From JAVEVF01 sp034005175 (lineage in GTDB: Bacteria > Actinomycetota > Coriobacteriia > Anaerosomatales > SLCP01): a stretch of DNA of 20,198 bases. Below, one piece after another: positions 15,155 to 20,198 of the stretch (positions are counted from its first letter, which is position 1; each line of letters starts with the position of its first letter). The stretch lies in the NCBI GenBank assembly GCA_034005175.1, contig JAVEVF010000024.1:1-20198 (forward strand), written 5' to 3'. The position numbers were made by a program, and so were the translations under genes. Below the pieces are notes generated by a model, which did not search any database, was not told the origin of the DNA, and worked only from the letters and a program-made list of their open reading frames with translations.

Positions 15155-15987
15155 GCCGCACCCGCCATCACGAGCAGGTGGTATGCGACGATGCTCACCA
15201 GCAATAGGCTGTCAATCCGGTCAAGCATCCCCCCATGGCCCGGCATGAGACTGCCGGAGTCCTTGACGCCTGCCTCCCGCTTGATGCGTGACTCGAACAG
15301 GTCGCCGACAAGTCCGGCAAGCGCGATGCCGACTGCAATCACACCAAGCCATCTATGTGACAGGCCCGTCTCAGCCACGAGCGGCAGAGCGAACCACACG
15401 GCGAGTGTCCCCACCATACCTGCCGCAAAGCCCTCCCAGGACTTGTTGGGCGAGATACGCGGTGCGAGTTTGTGCGACCCGATGAGGCTTCCGACAAAAT
15501 AGGCCAGGACGTCTCCGGCCCAGACGCTCACGAGTACGGTCAATGTGAGAACGACGCCGTTATCCAAGGCCCGCACAGCAACGAGATGGGCAAGGGAAAA
15601 ACCGATCACTAGGGCGCCGAGCACGACGACGGCGGTGTCGGCGAGCCGCATTCCCGTGGCGTACACGTGCCATGAGAAGGCCGCGACCGTGAGCGCTGAT
15701 ACCACGGCGAGAAGGCCGGAAAGGCCAAGAAGAGCAACCGACAGAGGCATCAGCACGATCGCGGTGATGCCTGCAAACTCCGCGAGCAACCTGCGCCCTC
15801 GACGAGTCATCCGGTGAAGCTCCCAACCAGCAAGAGCGCCGAGGGCCGACAACAGCACAGCAAGACCTAGCTCTCCGCCCCAAAGAACGACACCGCCAAG
15901 AAGCGCTCCATAAAAGACGCCGGATGCCACACGCGCAGGCAGTGATGAGAACGCAGCGTTTCGTCGTGAGGCATCGGCCATGCTCAC
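15151..15987 (-). CDS. cdsA: Phosphatidate cytidylyltransferase (CDP-diglyceride synthase)
   Basis: CdsA makes CDP-diacylglycerol from phosphatidate and CTP, the entry to all membrane phospholipids. The 278-residue protein is an integral membrane protein with about seven or eight hydrophobic segments. It carries the family signature SRIKREAGVKDSGSLMPGHG followed by GMLDRID (233-259), with the conserved Lys-Asp, HGG and final DRxD residues that bind metal and CTP. Upstream lie VGSLIGSHKLAPRISPNKSWEG (166-186), also conserved. The GTG at 15987 overlaps the uppS stop as GTGA; an ATG two codons in (15981) is an alternative. Confidence 0.95.
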   Translation of the reverse strand: MSMADASRRNAAFSSLPARVASGVFYGALLGGVVLWGGELGLAVLLSALGALAGWELHRMTRRGRRLLAEFAGITAIVLMPLSVALLGLSGLLAVVSALTVAAFSWHVYATGMRLADTAVVVLGALVIGFSLAHLVAVRALDNGVVLTLTVLVSVWAGDVLAYFVGSLIGSHKLAPRISPNKSWEGFAAGMVGTLAVWFALPLVAETGLSHRWLGVIAVGIALAGLVGDLFESRIKREAGVKDSGSLMPGHGGMLDRIDSLLLVSIVAYHLLVMAGAA

Positions 15988-16760
15988 CGACCTCCGAAGC
16001 GACGGCTGCGAGTCTCGAACCCGACGATCGCGCTCAACAGATCATAGCGGTCGAAATCGGGCCACAGCGTGTCGGTCACCCAGATCTCCGTGTATGCGAT
16101 CTGCCACAGCAAGAAGTTGGATACGCGCAGCTCACCGCTGGTGCGGATGAGAAGGTCGGGATCGGGGACATCAGGGAGATAGAGGTTTGCCGCGATGGTC
16201 GCTTCGTCGATCTCGTCTACTGCGAGTTCGCCCTCGGCGGCTTGCCGAGCTATGGCCCGCGTCGCGTGCGCGATCTCTGCTCGGCCGCCATAGTTCAAAG
16301 CGACGACGAGGGTCAGAGAAGTATTGCCCGCGGTGCGTGCAACCGTCTGGCGAAAAGCCCTCACGGTGTCTGCGGGAAGGCCCTCCAGATCACCCGTGAC
16401 CAGCACGCGCACATGCATCTTCTCGAGGTTGCCGAGCTCACGTTCGAGCACTTCGACGAAGAGGCGCATGAGGCCCGAGACCTCATCGGGCGGGCGCGAC
16501 CAGTTCTCAGAGCTGAACGAGAAGATGGTGATGTATTCGATGCCGAGTTCAAGCGATGCGCTGATGAGCTCGCGCACGGCCTTCGCACCGGCGCGGTGGC
16601 CAGCGACGCGCGGCAGCTTGTGCGCGGCAGCCCAACGCCCGTTCCCGTCCATGATGACGGCAACGTGGCGCGGGATCCGGTGCGGATCGAGGCCTGTGAG
16701 AAGTTCCGGCTCGGGTGGCTCGGGGAAGAAGCGAGCCAGGGAGTCTGCGGTGAGTGACAA
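15984..16760 (-). CDS. uppS: Isoprenyl transferase / undecaprenyl diphosphate synthase
   Basis: UppS adds cis isoprene units to farnesyl diphosphate, giving the lipid carrier for peptidoglycan and wall polymers. The protein shows HVAVIMDGNGRWA (32-44) with catalytic Asp38, HRAGAKAVRELI, FSFSSENWSRP, ALNYGGRAEI and the substrate-binding RTSGELRVSNFLLWQ stretch. The best start is TTG at 16760, 6 bases after the frr stop. This gives 258 residues, but the GAGGGG in front sits unusually close to the TTG, so the start is less certain than the gene. No ATG or GTG lies between there and the conserved core. The stop overlaps cdsA (GTGA). Chain length cannot be told from sequence alone. Confidence 0.93.
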   Translation of the reverse strand: MSLTADSLARFFPEPPEPELLTGLDPHRIPRHVAVIMDGNGRWAAAHKLPRVAGHRAGAKAVRELISASLELGIEYITIFSFSSENWSRPPDEVSGLMRLFVEVLERELGNLEKMHVRVLVTGDLEGLPADTVRAFRQTVARTAGNTSLTLVVALNYGGRAEIAHATRAIARQAAEGELAVDEIDEATIAANLYLPDVPDPDLLIRTSGELRVSNFLLWQIAYTEIWVTDTLWPDFDRYDLLSAIVGFETRSRRFGGR

Positions 16761-16766
16761 GGCCCC

Positions 16767-17324
16767 TCAGACCTCCATGATCTCGGCTTCTTTGCGCTTC
16801 AACGTCTCATCCACTTCGACGATGTGCTCATCTGTGGCCTTCTGTATCTCACCTTCAGCTCGGTGCAGGTCGTCTTGCCCGATCTCGCCTTCACGCTCGG
16901 CCTTCTTGAGCTTCTCATTGGCATCCCTGCGGATATTGCGGATAGCTACCCTCGCCTCCTCCGCGTACTGCTTGCAGAGCTTCACGAGCTCCCTTCGCCG
17001 TTCTTCGTTGAGCGGCGGGAAAGGCACGCGGATGACCTGTCCGTCATTTGCAGGGTTCAAGCCGAGGTCTGAGCCGAGAATGGCCTTCTCGACGGCTTTG
17101 ATGGCGCTCTTGTCGTACGGCTGGATGACGAGGAGCTGCGGTTCCGGGACACTGATCGTAGCAAGCTGGTTAAGCGGGGTCGGAGCACCATAATACTCAA
17201 CGAGGATCTTCTCGAGGATTGCTCCCGATGCCCGTCCTGTCCTCACCGTGGAGAACTCTTGCCCAAGCGCGGCGACCGACTTGCCCATGTGGTCGGCGGC
17301 CTCTTTGATGGTCTCTCTGATCAT
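16767..17324 (-). CDS. frr: Ribosome recycling factor
   Basis: RRF splits post-termination ribosomes together with EF-G. At 185 residues it has the exact family length and looks standard: the N-terminal helix with EFSTVRTGRAS (23-33), the domain II stretch YYGAPTPLNQLATISVPEPQ, and the long C-terminal helical stretch from RVPFPPLNEERRRELVKL onward. ATG at 17324 overlaps the pyrH stop as ATGA. The pyrH-frr pair is nearly universal in bacteria; uppS follows after 6 bases. Confidence 0.97.
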   Translation of the reverse strand: MIRETIKEAADHMGKSVAALGQEFSTVRTGRASGAILEKILVEYYGAPTPLNQLATISVPEPQLLVIQPYDKSAIKAVEKAILGSDLGLNPANDGQVIRVPFPPLNEERRRELVKLCKQYAEEARVAIRNIRRDANEKLKKAEREGEIGQDDLHRAEGEIQKATDEHIVEVDETLKRKEAEIMEV

Positions 17325-18046
17325 GCGTCGTCTCCCCTCACTATCGTACCCACGGGTTCACCCATGAGAGCTCGTTCGATGTTGCCTTCTATCTCCATGT
17401 TGAACACGAGAATCGGCAGGTTGTTGTCCATGCACAGAGAGATGGCGGTATTGTCCATCACCTTGAGCCCGCGGCTGAGCACCTCGATATATGGCAGCTC
17501 GTCGAATTTCACCGCATTGGGGTTCTTCACGGGGTCATCATCGAAGACGCCATCCACCTTCGTCGCCTTCATGATGCACTCGGCGTCTATCTCAAGTGCT
17601 CTGAGCGCCGCAGTGGTGTCGGTCGTGAAGTACGGGTTGCCCGTGCCCGCCGCGAAGATGACCACGCGCCCCTTCTCGATATGGCGGATGGCACGGCGGC
17701 GAATGTACGGCTCGGCGACAGCCTGCATTTCGATGGCGGACATCACACGCGTGAACACCGAGTGGCGTTCGAGGGCATCCTGAAGAGCAAGCGAGTTCAT
17801 CACTGTCGCAAGCATGCCCATGAAATCCGCCTGCGCACGATCCATGCCTGAAGAAGCAGCCGCAAGTCCACGGAAGATGTTCCCGCCACCCACCACTATG
17901 GCTACTTCGACCCCTGCGGCGTTCACCGTGTGGATCTGCCGAGAAAGGGATTCAAGAACCGAGGGGTCGATGCCATATCCAGCTTCACCCATGAGTGCTT
18001 CACCGGACAGTTTAAGCAGGACTCGGCGGAAGCGGTATTCTGCCAC
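17321..18046 (-). CDS. pyrH: Uridylate kinase (UMP kinase)
   Basis: PyrH phosphorylates UMP to UDP with ATP and is usually a hexamer regulated by GTP and UTP. The 241-residue protein is standard: the amino acid kinase start RRVLLKLSGEALMGEAGYGID, the GVEVAIVVGGGNIFRG nucleotide site, FMGMLATVMNSLALQDALE, and FAAGTGNPYFTTDTTAALRA. The chosen GTG at 18046 has a strong GAGGAGAGGGG upstream, and the next residues AEYRFRRVLLKLSG match the usual family start. The open frame extends to 18133 but that part would run through the intergenic hairpin. It begins a new tight run (pyrH to dxr) after the tsf hairpins. Confidence 0.96.
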   Translation of the reverse strand: MAEYRFRRVLLKLSGEALMGEAGYGIDPSVLESLSRQIHTVNAAGVEVAIVVGGGNIFRGLAAASSGMDRAQADFMGMLATVMNSLALQDALERHSVFTRVMSAIEMQAVAEPYIRRRAIRHIEKGRVVIFAAGTGNPYFTTDTTAALRALEIDAECIMKATKVDGVFDDDPVKNPNAVKFDELPYIEVLSRGLKVMDNTAISLCMDNNLPILVFNMEIEGNIERALMGEPVGTIVRGDDA

Positions 18047-18094
18047 GCGGTTCCCCTCTCCTCGGATATGAAGACATCCTTGATAGGATACAGC

Positions 18095-18127
18095 ACACGG
18101 ACCGGCACTTGGCGTACCGGTCCGTGT
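18095..18127 (-). terminator. Strong 14-bp hairpin between tsf and pyrH
   Basis: The minus strand ACACGGACCGGTAC pairs with GTGCCGGTCCGTGT over 14 bp (one G-U pair) around a GCCAA loop. It is GC-rich and very stable. No U-run follows (GCTGTATCC), so it is not a classical intrinsic terminator. It could be a 3' end stabiliser for the rpsB-tsf mRNA, a processing site or a Rho-independent stop without U-tract. Confidence 0.55.
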
Positions 18128-18135
18128 CGTCACGT

Positions 18136-18154
18136 GGCGGTTACAATAACCGCC
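18136..18154 (-). repeat. 8-bp hairpin right after tsf
   Basis: GGCGGTTA-TTG-TAACCGCC forms a perfect 8-bp stem with a 3-nt loop, 14 bases past the tsf stop and 8 bases before the larger 18127-18095 hairpin. The two form a tandem pair that fills most of the 122-bp tsf-pyrH gap. No U-run follows it. Confidence 0.6.
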
Positions 18155-18168
18155 CGGTGCAGTGCGCG

Positions 18169-19068
18169 CTAAGCGGTAGCGGCAGTCTCGCCGAGGACGA
18201 ACCGCTCGAACCTTACAACCTCTAGGGTTGTACCGAGCTTCTCAGACGCACTGTTGAGGTGCTGCTTCACGGTCACGTCGGGATCCTTGACGAAGTCCTG
18301 CTCAAGAAGGCAGACCTCCTTGTAGTACTTCTCAAGGCGCCCCGCTGCGATCTTCTCTTGAATCTGCTCGGGCTTGCCGGACTCGGCAGCCTGAGCCTTG
18401 TAGATCTCCATCTCGTGACTAACGATGTCCGCAGGTACATCTTCACGACGAACCGAGATGGGCGCGACAGCTGCGATCTGCATCGCGATGTCCTTCGATA
18501 CCGCTGCAAACAGGTCGGTATGCGCGGCGCTGTCATCGCCGGTGGCGATTTCGACCATGACGCCGATGTTGCCGACGCCATGTATGTAGACAGTGATCGC
18601 ACCAGTCTGCGAACCGAGTTCGTAGCGCGCGAAGCGGGTCACGCCCATGTTCTCGCCAAGCTTCGTGACCATTTCGCCGAGGAGCTGCTCAACTGTCACT
18701 TCTGGGCGCGCAACGTAGTCCTCGGCCAAGAGCGAGGCGACGTCGGCCGGTGCCGAGGTCGCGATCTGCGAGGCTATCTCCGTTACAAACGCCTTGAAGT
18801 CGGCGTTGCGCGCTACAAAGTCGGTTTCGCAGTTGACCTCGACAAGCACGCCGGTGCGCCCGTCATCGGTCACGAGACCTCCGATGACACCTTCGTTCGT
18901 AGCACGACCGGCCTTCTTCGCAAGTGCAGCAAGACCTCTCGTTCGCAGTATGTCGATGGCGTTGTCAATGTCGCCCTCGGACTCCGTGAGGGCCTTCTTA
19001 CAGTCCATCATGCCTGCGCCAGTGCATTCACGCAGGTCTTTTACCATCTTGGCGGTTATATCAGCCAT
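18169..19068 (-). CDS. tsf: Elongation factor Ts
   Basis: EF-Ts is the guanine nucleotide exchange factor of EF-Tu. The 299-residue protein has the N-terminal UBA-like domain (VKDLRECTGAGMMDCKKALTESEGDIDNAIDILR, 9-42), the core TDFVARN motif (82-88) that pushes into EF-Tu near the Mg site, and two core subdomains that include HGVGNIGVMVEI. The ATG at 19068 has GGAGGT at 8 bases spacing. The stop is TAG, which again shows amber used as a true stop here. It follows rpsB after 50 bases, a universal pairing, and two hairpins follow it. Confidence 0.97.
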   Translation of the reverse strand: MADITAKMVKDLRECTGAGMMDCKKALTESEGDIDNAIDILRTRGLAALAKKAGRATNEGVIGGLVTDDGRTGVLVEVNCETDFVARNADFKAFVTEIASQIATSAPADVASLLAEDYVARPEVTVEQLLGEMVTKLGENMGVTRFARYELGSQTGAITVYIHGVGNIGVMVEIATGDDSAAHTDLFAAVSKDIAMQIAAVAPISVRREDVPADIVSHEMEIYKAQAAESGKPEQIQEKIAAGRLEKYYKEVCLLEQDFVKDPDVTVKQHLNSASEKLGTTLEVVRFERFVLGETAATA

Positions 19069-19118
19069 GGTTGGCTACCTCCAGCAAGGACGTGATTGTG
19101 TGATAGGGCGAGACGGTG

Positions 19119-19949
19119 TCACTTGGCCGGCGGCGTCTCGAAACTCGAGGCCGGCTCTTCGGGGACAGGTTCGGCCGCAGTGGCCGGCGGGGCTGCTTCC
19201 TCAGCGGGCGCGGGGGCCACAGGAGGCGCAGGGCGCTCGGCGACCTCGGCGACACGCGGACCCTCAAGGGCGGCGCGTCCCTCGATAACGGCATCAGCGA
19301 TGACACGACACATGAGCGTCACCGAGCGAATAGCATCGTCGTTGGCTGGGATGATGTAGTCGATCTCGTCGGGGTCTGCGTTGGTGTCGGCCAGGCCGAT
19401 GATGGGTATCCTCAGGCGGCGCGCTTCAGCGACGGCGATGGTCTCGCGCTTCGTATCGATGACGAAGACCGCTCCAGGCAAGCTCTTCATCTCACGCACG
19501 CCAGAAAGGTTTCGCTCCAGTTTCTCTCGCTCCTTGCCGAGATGGAGCTGCTCCTTCTTGGGCAACGAAGCCATGATGCCATTCTCTTCCATCGTCTCCA
19601 GTTCGACCAGACGGTTGACCCGGCCACGCATGGTCACGAAGTTCGTGAGCATGCCGCCGAGCCAGCGCTGGTTGACATAGGGACTGCCCGAGCGTTCCGC
19701 CTCCGAGGCCACTGGCTCCTGAGCCTGCTTCTTGGTGCCGACGAACAAGACGCTTTCGCCCCGAGCAGCAAGATCTCTCACGAAGGAGTACGTGGTATCG
19801 AGCTCGCGCAAGGTGCGCTGCAGGTCGAGGATGTAGATCCCGTTGCGCTCCGTGAAGATATAGGGCTTCATCTTCGGGTTCCAGCGGCGGGTTTGGTGCC
19901 CGAAATGGACACCAGCCTCGAGAAGGCTCTTCATCGAGACGACAGACAT
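19119..19949 (-). CDS. rpsB: Small ribosomal subunit protein uS2 with a Pro/Ala/Glu-rich tail
   Basis: S2 joins the 30S subunit late and contacts S1 or the mRNA exit region. The 276-residue protein shows the family core: SMKSLLEAGVHFGHQTRRWNPKM, IFTERNGIYILDLQRT, VLFVGTKKQAQEPV, YVNQRWLGGMLTNF and PDAVFVIDT-like GAVFVIDTKRE, then GLADTNADPDEIDYIIPANDDAIRS. Residues 231-276 form a tail of Pro, Ala and Glu with no predicted fold. The ATG at 19949 has a near-perfect AAGGAGGT at 7 bases spacing; the frame continues to 20033 without conserved sequence and was trimmed. It is the first gene of the run, with its own promoter. Confidence 0.97.
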   Translation of the reverse strand: MSVVSMKSLLEAGVHFGHQTRRWNPKMKPYIFTERNGIYILDLQRTLRELDTTYSFVRDLAARGESVLFVGTKKQAQEPVASEAERSGSPYVNQRWLGGMLTNFVTMRGRVNRLVELETMEENGIMASLPKKEQLHLGKEREKLERNLSGVREMKSLPGAVFVIDTKRETIAVAEARRLRIPIIGLADTNADPDEIDYIIPANDDAIRSVTLMCRVIADAVIEGRAALEGPRVAEVAERPAPPVAPAPAEEAAPPATAAEPVPEEPASSFETPPAK

Positions 19950-20010
19950 ACTGCTACCTCCTTGGTTGGTTGTACCTCCGCTCGCTGTCATCCCCGTTCC
20001 CGTGCTCCAA

Positions 20011-20043
20011 GCCGAATCTGTCGGCGTGGCCACCCACGGGTGG
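20011..20043 (-). promoter_or_regulatory. Hairpins in the rpsB leader
   Basis: The leader between promoter and rpsB can form CCACC/GGTGG with a 4-nt loop (20043-20030) followed by GCCGA/TCGGC with a 5-nt loop (20025-20011). Both stems are short. S2 controls its own operon through the leader in enterobacteria; a matching role here is only a guess. Confidence 0.35.
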
Positions 20044-20074
20044 GTAGGCGAGCGTGTGTGATAAGAGCCGGAGA

Positions 20075-20103
20075 ATCATAGCACATCAGGAGCGATATGT
20101 TAT
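20075..20103 (-). promoter_or_regulatory. Sigma70-type promoter for rpsB-tsf
   Basis: An extended -10 box TGC-TATGAT (hexamer 20080-20075) lies 17 bp downstream of ATAACA (20103-20098), four of six bases matching TTGACA. Transcription would start near 20068, giving a leader of about 120 nt before the rpsB start codon. It shares the TGC-TATnAT form with the rpsO promoter in this window. Confidence 0.65.
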
Positions 20104-20115
20104 CCTAGCGCGCCA

Positions 20116-20188
20116 ACACCAATGCAGCCGAGGGGCTACACCTAGGCCGAATGAAGCTTGGCACGCATTCGTAAGACGGCTTTGGTGT
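20116..20188 (-). other. Structured stretch of unknown role upstream of the rpsB promoter
   Basis: Three nested complementary pairs occur on the minus strand: ACACCAA with TTGGTGT as an outer stem (20188-20182 with 20122-20116), CGAATG with CATTCG (20171-20166 with 20153-20148), and AGCC with GGCT around a 4-nt loop (20137-20126). Together they could fold as a three-way junction. No tRNA T-loop motif is seen. It may be the 3' end of an upstream transcript. No gene is recognised between 20104 and the window end. Confidence 0.25.
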
Positions 20189-20198
20189 GCAGCTGGCT

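Noticed and set aside
18078..18094. Promoter for pyrH at TATCCT
   Set aside because: Only four of six -10 bases match and no -35 box is found at 16-18 bp; the position just after a hairpin makes a chance match likely.
18047..18133. Longer pyrH starting at 18133
   Set aside because: It would read through the strong intergenic hairpin; the GTG at 18046 has a strong ribosome site and matches the family start.
19950..20033. Longer rpsB starting at 20033
   Set aside because: The added residues are Gly/Thr/Ser-rich leader sequence; the ATG at 19949 follows a near-perfect AAGGAGGT.
15924..20081. Plus-strand open frames of about 275-320 codons opposite uppS, tsf and rpsB
   Set aside because: Each mirrors a conserved minus-strand gene, has no family motif, and has no ribosome site or promoter that fits.
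1..20198. tRNA genes, insertion sequences, CRISPR arrays, toxin-antitoxin or defence genes
   Set aside because: None seen on either strand; the coding sequence is nearly continuous housekeeping genes, and repeats are limited to short leader elements and the IF-2 linker.

Overview
All recognisable genes lie on the minus strand, so transcription runs from high to low coordinates. The window is one uninterrupted block of 20 core genes in the order rpsB, tsf, pyrH, frr, uppS, cdsA, dxr, rseP, ispG, proS, rimP, nusA, ylxR, infB, rbfA, nrnA-like DHH gene, truB, ribF, rpsO, pnp. The DNA is GC-rich (about 60% by eye). The order is close to the well-known Bacillus/Clostridium layout, but polC, ylxQ and ylxP are absent, ispG sits between rseP and proS, and a DHH phosphoesterase sits between rbfA and truB. 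With high GC and clear sigma70-type promoters, this suggests a high-GC Gram-positive, perhaps a deep actinobacterial lineage such as Coriobacteriia. That assignment is an inference and is moderate at best.

Layout, in transcription order. (1) 20198-19950: rpsB upstream region with a good extended -10 promoter, a leader with small hairpins, and a structured stretch at the window edge. (2) 19949-18169: rpsB-tsf, closed by two strong hairpins (18154-18095). (3) 18046-15151: pyrH-frr-uppS-cdsA continuing into dxr, tightly packed with GTGA/ATGA overlaps. (4) 15154-11595: dxr, rseP and ispG, then proS (11507-9780): isoprenoid synthesis, envelope proteolysis and a tRNA synthetase. (5) 9779-9620: intergenic region with a candidate promoter and a terminator-like hairpin. 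(6) 9619-2023: rimP-nusA-ylxR-infB-rbfA-nrnA-truB-ribF, almost without gaps. (7) 2022-1902: a strong promoter and repeat-bearing leader in front of rpsO. (8) rpsO, three tandem hairpins, then pnp running off the low-coordinate edge.

The genes share themes: translation and ribosome maturation (S2, EF-Ts, RRF, ProRS, RimP, IF2, RbfA, S15), transcription elongation (NusA), RNA modification and decay (TruB, NrnA-like, PNPase), and envelope lipid supply (IspG and Dxr for isoprenoids, UppS for undecaprenyl diphosphate, CdsA for CDP-diacylglycerol, RseP for membrane proteolysis).

This is a conserved housekeeping region, and I see no mobile element, defence system, CRISPR array or clear new multi-gene system. 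The points worth a second look are local: an in-frame amber codon in pnp at the window edge, a Cys3His module at the end of NusA, a winged-helix-like insert inside RseP, and several structured leaders.
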